Shown here: in pieces, positions 1 to 10,097 of the stretch
How the letters are laid out: every line of letters starts with the position of its first letter
How positions within the stretch are numbered: the first letter of the stretch is position 1
Translations under genes and position numbers: made by a program
DNA from: Holacanthus passer
Taxonomy: Eukaryota > Chordata > Actinopteri > Pomacanthidae
DNA length: 64,000 nt
Assembly (NCBI GenBank): GCA_025331565.1
Contig: JAFREQ010000077.1
Coordinates: 372,001-436,000, forward strand
Reading direction: 5' to 3'
Notes under the pieces: generated by a model
The model's database searches: none
What the model was told of the DNA's origin: nothing
The model's input: only the letters and a program-made list of their open reading frames with translations

Positions 1-913
1 CGCAAGCTTGGGTGTGTGTGTTTGTGTGGCTTAAGGGTAATAACCACAGCCTGCATTATTTGCATGTTCAAAAGCTACACAACTGGTACTCCTAACTTTC
101 CAGTGGAAGCTTCTGATATGGATCAGATGATACTGAAGGTGATAATTAGCAAGGGTGGAACTGATCTTAAAAAACAAATATCCAATTAGTGATTACTTAT
201 TTACTTTTTTCTCTTATTCAATGTAACTGCAGCACATGAAATGTTGCCATGCTTGTCCACCCCAGAGCAGAATCTCATCCAATAAAATGTAGCACACCTA
301 TTACAATGTTGCCCACATACTATTATATTATTATTATATTACATATTATATTTATAACTTTAATTTTTCACTATATTTATATATATACTATTATGTGTAA
401 ATGCTGGATGTAACTTCTCTTGAATTAAGTAATGGCAATGAAACCAAAATAACAATTTGTCAATTTCAATGCAAATTTAGAGGCAATAATGTTTAAATTG
501 TGCCTCCAAAAGAAAAATATATATGGAGGTGTTTTGATGGGCTAGTATAAGCTACTGGCTAGGATAGTATTAGCCACAGCTTGCACCTCTCGTATCCTCA
601 TCTTTCTACCCTTTTTGAATATTTTTGCATGCAAAATACAAAATGCACAATGCAAAAACACAAGAGGCACAAAGTCCAGGTTAGATTCCCACTGAGGCTG
701 CAGCTCCTGTTCTGTTAAGCAGCCTTGATTATCTGTGCTGATTAGCAGGATGTGGCCATAAGAAACACTGGGACAAGCTGAATGGCAATAGTTGCACACA
801 GAAACCCTGATTACAATATAGTGACTGCTGCCATATTATAATGTGGCAACAACACCGGAAGTCACTTTTTCATGCAGATTCATTAACAGTTATAATAAAT
901 TATTTCTTCTGAC
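1..913 (-). other. rapgef2: rapgef2 first coding intron (partial)
   Basis: This AT-rich stretch lies downstream (minus strand) of the rapgef2 first coding exon, starting with the GT donor at 913-912. No other exon of the gene was recognised here, so the intron runs off the left edge of the window. An ETS-like motif (CCGGAAGT) is visible at about 855 near the promoter side. Otherwise I see only low-complexity AT sequence, such as 325-390. Confidence 0.6.
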
Positions 914-982
914 CTGTTGCGTCCTTTCAGCCGGATTCATCATCACAGCCTGCCGAAAGCTGTTATCCACATAAGACGCCAT
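914..982 (-). CDS. rapgef2: rapgef2 first coding exon (Rap guanine nucleotide exchange factor 2), partial gene
   Basis: The minus strand from the ATG at 982-980 reads 23 codons beginning MASYVDNSFRQAV and ending PAERTQQ. It is followed directly by a consensus-like GT donor (CAG|GTCAGA) at 913-912. This peptide closely matches the N-terminus I know for RAPGEF2 (PDZ-GEF1/CNrasGEF), a Rap1/Rap2 GEF with cyclic-nucleotide-binding-like, PDZ, Ras-association and CDC25 domains; none of those domains lies in this window. The paralog RAPGEF6 starts differently. The exon is phase 0, and the rest of the gene should lie to the left of position 1. RAPGEF2 is also the 4q32 neighbour of SPMIP2/FNIP2/PPID in human, which supports the call. 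The identification rests on a short peptide. Confidence 0.85.
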
Positions 983-1700
983 TGTTTTCTTGGAAGCCGT
1001 CTGGGAGGAGATTTGATTGTTTATCCTTATAAAATGCGATAAATATCCAGCGAAGAAGAAGAGAGAAACAACAGAAGTCGCCCTGCTGTCTCGCCTTATT
1101 CTAGCCGCCTGTGCTCGATGCTAGCGGATAAGCTGGGAGTTGCCCCCGGAGCCAGGCCACGACCGGAGCCAGACAGCCGAGCAGCCTCCTCCCGGGCGTC
1201 TGTCTGTGTGCTACCCGGGCCGAACCGGTCCCAGCAGTCCCACCGAAAGACAACTTCTCTCAAAAACACGACTCGAAACTGTCTCTTGGAGTTATTTTCT
1301 CAACGTGAAAAATGCCCCTTTATTCAAGCCAACGTTCGTCAAAGCCTCGGTTCCTTGTCTCTTCAGCATTCTGCTAGCGACGAAAAGAAGCAGCCAGCAA
1401 ACAAAAAAAAAGTGAGCTAACGGCTAACAGGCATCCCGGCGTCCATTATGAGAGGAAGACCCGAGTAAAGTCACTGATAAAATTCTTTATTTTAACATTT
1501 TCAGCGGCTCTAAAAGTGAAGATAGATCCGCCGCCGCTGCGCTCTGTTTTAATGCCACCATGGTGACTGACACAGCAGGCTAAAGCTAGCGAGAGTTAGC
1601 ATTTACACTTCCTGCCCTGCGCGGCTTTTCAAAATAAAGCTCCGCAGACAGCGGCGTGGTTGATGGTAACACAAAGAGACAATGAAGGAAATTGAAGGAG
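983..1700 (-). promoter_or_regulatory. rapgef2: CpG-rich 5' leader/promoter region of rapgef2
   Basis: Upstream (minus strand) of the rapgef2 start codon, base composition changes from AT-rich to clearly GC/CpG-rich (roughly 1080-1240 and 1500-1660), as expected of a housekeeping-type CpG-island promoter with a 5' untranslated leader. The exact transcription start cannot be read from sequence. Plus-strand open frames at 1118-1420 fall in this CpG-rich DNA, show no recognisable domain and are probably chance. Confidence 0.5.
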
Positions 1701-2284
1701 GTGTCTGCGTATAAAATGTGTTTTTTTTCTGCACGTCCTCTCATCTATTAATAAAGGTCTATGTGCAAAATATCTGGGTTTTTATATGAATTGTCAAATG
1801 ATTTGCTAGATGAATTTATTTGATCATTAGCTTGAAAAAGTCGAATTAAACCCAAGGATGGATGAGAATAATACAATAGACAACATGAAATGAACTGCAC
1901 TATACGATGCACCAGCCTGACATAATAATTTAATGTGTTTTGGTTTATTGCAATATCTAATCCGCTCAGTGTTTTTGATTCAGTGACTGTAGAGCTTAAA
2001 TTGAATTATTTTTTCGAAGAATTATGCTTATTTTTAGCTTAATCAATTTATCTTATTTTGAAGGCAAAATCCATGTATTTCCTGTCAACTGTTGTTATGT
2101 ATGTTTGACTTGACGGAGGTTCAGTCACAAGAGGCGGCTCATGGGCGAGTCCATTTAACAAAAAGAAGGAAAAAAAAGTGGGAACAGGGAGGTGCAATGT
2201 GGCAAAGTGATGCTTTAGGGCCACCCAGTGTCTCAAATAGGTAATGCACATTTAGGTGGCTACAAAAGGTGCAAGATGTGAACA

Positions 2285-3152
2285 CTAAGTTCTCCTCAGT
2301 GAAGAAGTAAGTAAAAGTAGCAATACCACAAAAATACTATATAATAAAAAAATGCATTTAAAAAGAATATAGAACAAAAAAGCATTTATATCAAATTATA
2401 AGCAGAATGGCTCTTTTCAGAATAAGATACATTAAAACCCTCATTCTAAAAACGTCGAGACTTTGTGTGAAACATAAATAAAAACACAATTCAGTCATTT
2501 GCAAACAAATTGAGTTTACTGACAACAGTTTTAAGAAGTGTTCCTGAGTCCATGTAGTAATCTCCTTTATACAATCATGTGTTCACAAAGTGTTGAACCT
2601 CTCTCCATCCTCGCTCGTGAACGACTGAATCTTTCCAGGATGAACCTTTCATACCCAATCATGATCCTATCACCTGTTACCAATCAACCTGTTTACCTGT
2701 GGAATGATCCAAACAGGTGTTTTTGGATCAGTCCACAACTTTCACAGTCTTTTGTTGCTCCTGTCCCAACTTGTTTGAAACATGTTGCTGCCATCAAATT
2801 CAGAATAAGCAGATATTTACAACAATCAATGAAGTTGATCAAACATTAAACCTATTGTACTGTTTTCAATCCCAACTTTTGAGAATCAGGGTTGTTTATC
2901 ACTGATCATAATTAGTGATGCATTAATGTGTGAGCATCACTAATGTATCAGCTGGTAAAAGAGGAACTCGTTTTAATTACTCTATATACTGCAGGGCAGC
3001 TTAATCAATACTTCATAATAAATTATTAGTTGATTTGTATTTTGTATTAATAATCTGAAGCTACAAAGTAACTACTCACTAATGTTGTCAAATAAATAAA
3101 ATGGAAAGAACAAGTACTTGAGTAAATATACTTAGTTACATTCCACCACTGG
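2285..3152 (+). mobile_element. hAT-like fish MITE, interrupted by a second MITE
   Basis: The left part (about 2285-2440) and right part (about 2897-3152) resemble the two ends of a very common fish non-autonomous element. The left end has aagtaaaagta-type motifs. The right part has the 'gatgcattaatgtgtgagcatc' segment and ends in 'gtacttgagtaaatatac...ttccaccactgg'. The middle is occupied by an unrelated element (2441-2896). The family name is from memory; the element is degenerate and has no coding capacity. Confidence 0.65.
2441..2896 (+). mobile_element. Tc1-like MITE copy 1 (nested)
   Basis: This is one of five related copies in the window. It shares with the copies at 32092 and 60157, in the same orientation, the blocks 'gttgaacctctctccatcc', 'cctatcacctgttacc', 'cctgtggaatgatccaaaca' and 'ttttgttgctcctgtccc'. 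Its left end is eroded; its right end is 'gagaatcagggttgt'. The sequence ends in a short degenerate inverted repeat of the type TACA(A/G)C..TGATTCCAAA. It codes for nothing intact. Confidence 0.75.
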
Positions 3153-3467
3153 TTAACCTTAAACATTTGATCAGGATAGGACGAAACAAACATTAAAAAA
3201 ATGTACAAACATCCTGTGGCAATATTATAATGTAAACACTAGAAACACTAGTTTTGAGATTTTGAGAGTCTGATGAATTCACAAACTTCAAATTGAAGAA
3301 TGTGCTTTTTCAATGCAGTTCCCTATGGATGCACTATTTTGGCAGACCTTTTTTAGATAAGCCACTTTGAATTCAGTTATTTTTGGCTGCAATAATCACT
3401 GAAAAACTCCACAAGATCCTTCAGGGACTGACCTAAAGACCCGGTGGCTGCATGAGGTGTTAAAATG
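3153..3467. other. Intergenic, nothing recognised
   Basis: AT-rich intergenic sequence between the nested MITE pair and a retroposon tail. No splice-site-flanked open frame, RNA gene or repeat was recognised. Confidence 0.4.
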
Positions 3468-3524
3468 TAAGATAAGATGAGCTGAGATAAGAAGACTTTA
3501 TTGATCCCAGAGGGGAAATTCACA
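3468..3524 (-). repeat. Retroposon 3' tail fragment (minus orientation)
   Basis: On the minus strand this reads GAATTTCCCCTCTGGGATCAATAAAG followed by TCTTATCT-type repeats. That is the typical 3' end of a family of fish non-LTR retroposons (5'-truncated copies). A related tail in plus orientation occurs at 15981-16024, where it overlaps the end of ppid. Confidence 0.6.
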
Positions 3525-3996
3525 CATCATAGCAGCACAGAGATAAGAGCTAAGAAAACACATATAGAACTCTTGACTGAAATTTAAAAAACAAAATAAA
3601 ATAAGAAATTAAAGAAATTATAGAGGTGACATTTGAAAAAGCTAGATACAACATATAAATTACCTGCAAATGCATTTGTGCAAAAGGTTGAGTAGTGCAA
3701 CTCCAGCAGCAATGATGACGTGTGAGCTATTAGGTATAAAGACAAAGGTATGAATACTAAGCATAATATACATAATAATATGACTATATAAATGTTATTG
3801 TCAGTAAGCGATCTGCAGTGAATTCAGAATAAAAGCGATATGTAGTGGTCATGCTTCAGTAGAGCATCCACTGTTTTTACAATATAACTAGGACACAGCC
3901 ACTGACACCATGAGAACCAGTGGTTGCATTACAGCCAACCGTGACCCCACGGACAGAGCAGACTGCTGGGCTCGAGTTATCGCCCAGGGGAGCCCA

Positions 3997-4004
3997 TTAT
4001 ATAG
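3997..4004 (+). promoter_or_regulatory. spmip2: Possible TATA box of spmip2
   Basis: TTATATAG lies 35 bases upstream of the spmip2 ATG (4039). A TATA box normally places the start site about 25-30 bases downstream, which would leave a 5' leader of only about 10 bases. Testis genes can be like this, but the motif is short and could be chance. Confidence 0.3.
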
Positions 4005-4038
4005 CCTGCAACTAATGCAAACATAACAGTGGAAAAAA

Positions 4039-5991
4039 ATGCAAAGAGGTGAAGCAGCAGCAGGAGAGCCACAGCATGGACAAAGGATGATTTTTACAGG
4101 TAGGAGAGAATCTACTCCTGAGAGTGCAATTCTAGGAAGTAGAATTTGAATTAAAGCAATCCACTATATGTATGCTGTTATTATTGCTACCCAAACGGCT
4201 AATTGGTGGGAAGTATGCATTGTCACACTGCTATAACCCAGTTTCCTGTGAGATTATACTAAAGACCCCAAAGCATTGTTGATCAATTATACAAGCATAT
4301 GTTCTTTGTCCAAGCAAATATAACTAATTGGACACATGATGGCACTGTAACCAGGGCCAAACAGAAGCTGACATACTGTGTGTGTGCCTGTGTGAGTTTG
4401 TGTCATTGTGCAGAATGTGTTTTTATATGCATTAGGGCATCAGTGTGTTTTCGGTGCAATAATGAATGGATTAGACAACTTGCAGCGTTATGTGGTAACA
4501 TAGTGTTCAGTTATTGTGTTATCGTCCCTATTCTAATATTATATCACACAACATTTCACAACAAGAATTAAATCTACGTGTCCTTTATTTAACCGTTATT
4601 ACTCTGAAGAAACACTTAATTATAAAGGAACATCAGAGAGAAAAGCAGGTTCTGAGAAACACTGTAATTCCTCTTCAAAGATAATTAGTTGTTACAAATT
4701 GCCCAAAGCTAAAGGCTGAATGGATGCAGTCTTTCATTCTTTAACTTTATGTAGTCTAGTCTATTTCTCTTTTCTCCATCCTGTGCCTCTCATTTTCATT
4801 AAGCTCTATTGAATTAATCTCATTATTTGGACAATGCACAGAGATTTCACTGATAATAAATCACATTTTCTTTAACGTCTGCTGCACAATGTTTCATTCT
4901 TTTTATCAACTTCTCTATACATTTGTGTCTGTACAATCTCAGCAATGAGAAAGGAGTTCAGGGTCACCTGGATATTTGTTTTTACCTTTTTTCTACATGT
5001 CCACTGATTCTAACAAGGCCCAGATGGAATTGGAGACTACAGGCCGAGATCAAATTATTTCCCCCGGTACGTCGGTGTGGGCTCTTCATCACCTGAGGCC
5101 ACGGGTGACCTCGGTTACTTGTGGCGAGCTGCACCACACGCTCTCCCCTTGATGCCCAAACAGAGTTATGTGGGGGAGGTTGGCTGGGGCTGGCAGTACA
5201 ACCAGCTGTTGAACAGTGGGACGCTGCTCAGCAATATGCAAATAAAGGTATGATTAAAATCCACTGTGTGCATGTTATGCAAATGAGTATGAAGAGGCAT
5301 CCTTCAGTTAATGTGCCACAACATTACACTGAGCGTGACTTTGAAAAATTGATACAGGAATTTCATCAATGTTGGGAAAAACAGCAGCACAGCAGTAATG
5401 AATGGACAATTTATCAGATCTGGATCAGACTGATTGTTTTTTGTTCATCTCATATCTTTCATATTTTGTTCAAGAGACATATTTCATTTTGTTACAGTGA
5501 TTAATTTGTTGTTTGTTAGATAAACAGTGTTGACTCATAAATATTGATTTTACATGCTGTGGATTAGAAAACAAATTCTTAACCATACATGTACAATTAT
5601 ACTTTCCACTTCAGGATAAATAGAGGTATGACAGTGAATCATGCTGCATGCATTTAAAAATATACCATTTTAGGAATACATTTAATTGAACTCAGTCCTC
5701 CTTTTGTGACAGAGAACTGAGTTACGGACCACGCTGGAGGACAGAGTGACTCACAGGTTCCAGAACAAACAGTAAGACAGCATTTGTAACCCTCACGCTG
5801 GACATGTTGAATGTATTCAGTTTCAGCTACACAGAATCATATTACGTGTGTGTGTGTGTTGTGTCAAATGGATAAGTGAGAACATCTCAGGTTTGCACAG
5901 TGTTGAGTGACTGCATTGCAGGTTATCTGCTCCCCCATTCATAATGCAACACTTCCACTTCTGCAGGAACACACACTGCCTCAAGCTGTAG
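4039..5991 (+). CDS. spmip2: spmip2 (C4orf45-like sperm microtubule inner protein 2), four exons
   Basis: The model joins exons 4039-4099, 5018-5247, 5713-5771 and 5922-5991 (stop TAG 5989-5991). Each junction has GT/AG borders and compatible phase, giving 139 codons. Exon 1 starts MQRGE and ends RMIFT; the split glycine codon joins it to PDGIGDYRPR in exon 2. Exon 2 also reads YVGVGSSSPEATGDLGYLWRAAP and KQSYVGEVGWGWQYNQ. This resembles what I remember of C4orf45/SPMIP2, a small protein inside the doublet microtubules of sperm flagella. Exon 3 reads VTHRFQNKQ, similar to the family's later conserved part. The protein is shorter than my recollection of the human one, and exon 4 is the least certain piece. 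Position and orientation (between rapgef2 and ppid, opposite to rapgef2) match the human order. There is no transmembrane segment or signal peptide. A candidate AATAAA is at 6340-6345. Confidence 0.75.
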
Positions 5992-8900
5992 ACAAGAAAT
6001 CAACCAGACAGACATGGCACACAGTCACAACAGTGATCTAAGCAAACACTCTGGAAGGTTTATCTTCGACCTTATTACCATTGAATCTTGATGCAAAAGG
6101 AAATGAATGGGAGGTGGTGGCTCTGTTTAGCTTTGTCGACTCACTGTGACTTTACCTTTATATTTATAAAAGCTGAGTCTGACAAGCTGAGTTTGAGATG
6201 CCCAAAAATGGTGACTGCACAAAGGATAAAGCCTTTAAATGTCTGTAACAACTTGGCCTTTGGATCAGGATTTCGGAATAGCAACGACAGATGGGTGAAA
6301 ACTTGAAGCAAAAACCTGAACAAATAGGTGGAGAAACAGAATAAATGCAGATGCTTCCATGTAGGGAACTGAGAGTCACTGAATAGTTTGAGAAGTAGCT
6401 TAATTTTAAGTTAATGACATGCGATAGCCTTCACAGTTACCAGACCTATTTGAACACCAATGGGAGATTTTGGAGCAACATATTAGACCGCACTCTTCAC
6501 CACCATCATCAAGACACTAAAGACATAGAATATCTTTTCATATCTTTTCAATATCTAATCATCAATGCATCAAAGTCTGTAGCCAGAATTTGTAAAATAC
6601 TGAGGTCATGAATCCTCAACGGTACTTTAGCTTCAGCCTGTGTTGCATCTGTCCCAGAGTCCCAGAGACTTAAAATGCTGTGCTAAAGTGAATTGAAGCT
6701 ATTCTGGTGGTCTTGTGACAGCCCATCCTTTAATTTGTCATCTGTGTCTATGTTTCCCCATTTTTCATTTATTCAGTAATCCTGTTTTCTGGTATCTAAT
6801 GAGTATTATAACCTCATGGGGCCACAATAGACGGCGAGTTTATGGATTTTTATTTTTATTTCAGGGACAGCACACATTCATCTCTGTCACTGTCTCAGTG
6901 TTAACCAAACAGTCAGTTGTTCCTGAAAGAACCTGCATGATAAAAGCAAGAAAAACATTAAAACCTATCAAATACAGTATAGAACATTAAGCAAATTGTA
7001 AACCATGTAAGAAAGAAGCCTGAGCTGACAAGAAATTAATGAAACACATCAACCATCCAGACAAAATAAAACTGGGGAGACACAAAAATATTGTGACAGG
7101 CTGTAACCAGGCAGAGAACAGACAGACAGGTAAGATGACACCTGTGGCTATATGGGAGCCAAGTTTCAAGATGGAATAAGGAACTGTTGAAATACAATGA
7201 AAGCACATTCCAAGTCTTACAGAGAAACTATGTGAGTGCGAATTTGTCGTCACGTTTATTAAGGGGCCACATTTGTTGGTTTGTTATTAGGCTCACAATC
7301 CATCAGAAGTGCTTCCAGGTATCAGCCACTTCTCAACCTATTCAGTCAGCTCACACAATACAATAATATATAACAATAGGTGAATCAATACTGCCCATCT
7401 GTCCAGGACACAGTGGGAAGCTCTCGCACAAACACAAGAGAACAGAAATCCTTAAAGGGGCAAGATGCCTTCCATGATGTTTGAACTGTCTATAGCTCCA
7501 GAGAAAATGTTAAAAAAACAAACAGTATATATATTGAAGAGCTATAATAAACTAACACATGTTAGGAAGTACCAACAAGGTTCAGAGAGAAATACAATCA
7601 ATGGATAAGGGTTGATAGCATCCTTTCTGCAAAAGGAGCGACATAGCTTTGTAGATGTGAGAGGATGCATTATCAACAGCATATTTGACCCAGGAGGTTT
7701 CACTATCAACGCTAAGGAGGAGCATTCAGAGCTGTCATACTGCCAACAACAAACTCCTGAACTCAGAATTTAAAAAGGCAGTCAGAATAATGATTTTCTT
7801 ACGACTGGCATTCTAGGAAGTAGCATTCAATTCTGTGTGGACGCAGATCATTCAGCTGGGTCACAAATAATAGAGACAGTACTGCTTCCCTTATATTTCC
7901 TTATATAACCTTTTTTCTAAATTGCACTTATTTGGAAAACAGATTTTCCTTATATAAATAATGAAAACTGACTCTAGGAAGTTTCTTCTAGATAATCACA
8001 CATAAAGAACAAACTGAAACTCATCAGCTCCCAGTAATTCTCAAACCAGATCAACAGGCTGTTTCTAACTTTGGGATGTGTGAGGCACAATGAAGGTAAC
8101 AAATAAATGACTATATGAAAAGTGACTCTTCAATATATGACAGATTAAACCAATTAAAAATAACACACCCTGTAGGTACACAGCGACTGTCAACTGAGAC
8201 TTGCCTGATCCCTTTCTTTCACTGCGTCTGATGGCTGCTTGTTTGTTTCCTCTCAGAACGAACATGACGGATGAGTCACTCCAAGTCAACACCAAGTTTC
8301 ACAGAGACAGTCAGCGCTGACAGCAGATGGCATTTTACTACCCAGCGGCTGGACGACCTGACTGCTAATGAGATGTGTCGCGTTTGATTAAACATCTCTT
8401 AATCCCCATAATCTGTTGACTTTTCAGCAGCTTCAAGTATGGACTCAGATTACTTTCTTGCACAATTCTACACACCTGTGAAAGTTCATGGCATGTTCCT
8501 GACTCAACTTTATCAGATTTAATTATTGTAATTGACAAAAGAACTAGATCTAAAATCAAACTGTCTCTTTGTCAGAATTTTCGAAGCACTGATTCCTCAA
8601 ACTGAAGATTCTTTCCCAAAATAACCAAGCTGTTTATCCCAGGTCAATCTCCTCTCTCACAGCGTCACAGATATAGACTTTTGATTCCTGTATGAGAAGC
8701 GCCTTGTAATCCATCCCCAAGGCCGAAGCAATCATACCCATTTATGTCTGGTGTGGATAACTGTACAGATTGTTTACCACACGAGAAACCACCAATTTTC
8801 ACATAATGAGCCACACAGACTTCCATTTCTTGGGGTCGGCTGCAATTTGCCAGTAATACCCTTGCTACAATAGGCTGCCCTCAATCCCACACCCACCTGA

Positions 8901-9980
8901 AGGCATTTTGTGGTTCAACATTGTTGAGACAGAACATTGTGGGTATTTACAAGACTGTGTGCAACATGCAGTCAGAGTGGCAGGCAAAGTCAAAACCAGC
9001 ATTGGATCCACAGGGGCTGCCATTAGTTAAGGGAACTTTCAAACCCCAGTTTAGAAGGAGAGATGAAAATATCAACAGCCTTTCTCCAGAGACTCCACCT
9101 TTAATCAGTGTTTCCTCATAAGTCTAATTCAATGGTTTCCAACCTTTTTGACTTGAGGCCCTTAAAACAAAGCAATGTCCACTTGTGGGCCTGAAGAAGT
9201 AGAAGTGAAAAAGCAAGGATTACAAAAATGCCTTAAAACAATAAAATTTTATTCAACATTAATATTGTTATCTGCTTTCCTCTCCTGACAAATGTCTGAC
9301 AACCTCTCAGATTTATCTTGCGCCACTTGTTTAAACATTAACCCTCCACCCACAAGTGAAGCGTTACAACATCTCGCCGGGTGGCATGAGACAAAATCTG
9401 TTCAAACAACCCCCCATTTGAAATGAAATATCTGTAGAGTTCATGGCATGAGACATTTTTAGAATGGCTTAGAAAGTCAGGTTACCAATCATTAATGCTT
9501 AATTAGAATAGATTTTTCATGATATTTTTTAATCAATCTGATTTAGTACTTTTATTTGTCACGTATTAAATAGCTGAATTAGCCAATAACAGTTTTTGTC
9601 TGCTTATTTAATCCAGTGTTTCAGTTGTTTTTTTTTCAGTAAATGTACAGCACAGTGATGTAAATCATGAAATATTGTACAGTGATATTATAATAAAAAA
9701 ATACATAGCCTAACATAAAGGATTTCATCCAGCCCACATTTACTTACTTACTTAGTGACAATGAAGGAAGAGAAAAGAAAAAAGGCTCTTTATTTTATTT
9801 TGCAAGACCGGAAGTATTATTGAAACGCTCATTCATACAAGTAAAATGATGTAAAAGGATTTATGCTGTGAAAAGGATATTTTGTGGTAAAATGTATATG
9901 TCATCGTATTTGTAGATTTGAATGTCAATTTCGTTATTTCGTTACTATAAAACCCAATTGTACAAGACATTCTCAATACC
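5992..9980. other. Intergenic spmip2 to ppid; no gene recognised
   Basis: About 4 kb of AT-rich DNA with no exon I can recognise; the open frames are short and unlike known proteins. In human, FNIP2 lies between SPMIP2 and PPID, but none of its conserved N-terminal sequence was recognised here. A stretch at about 9130-9420, beginning 'ggtttccaacctttttgac', looks like a degenerate DNA-transposon end, but this is uncertain. Confidence 0.5.
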
Positions 9981-10097
9981 GCTGTTTTATTTTGAAACTT
10001 CACAATCGGAAGTTCATTCTTCTTCGTTGAATCCGCTCCAGCGTACCGGCCGGGTTGAGCGAGTTTAGCTGAAACTGGTGTCTTCAACCTCCTGAAA
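9981..10097 (+). promoter_or_regulatory. ppid: ppid proximal promoter / 5' leader
   Basis: The 100 bases upstream of the ppid ATG are richer in CG than the surroundings and contain an ETS-like GGAAGT (about 10008-10013). A further ACCGGAAGT sits at about 9808. ETS sites are frequent in housekeeping promoters. There is no TATA box at a suitable distance, and the start site is not determinable. Confidence 0.4.

Noticed and set aside
1118..1420. Plus-strand open frames of about 100 codons in the CpG-rich DNA
   Set aside because: They lie in the rapgef2 promoter/leader, use GC-rich low-information codons and show no recognisable domain; CpG islands often carry chance open frames.
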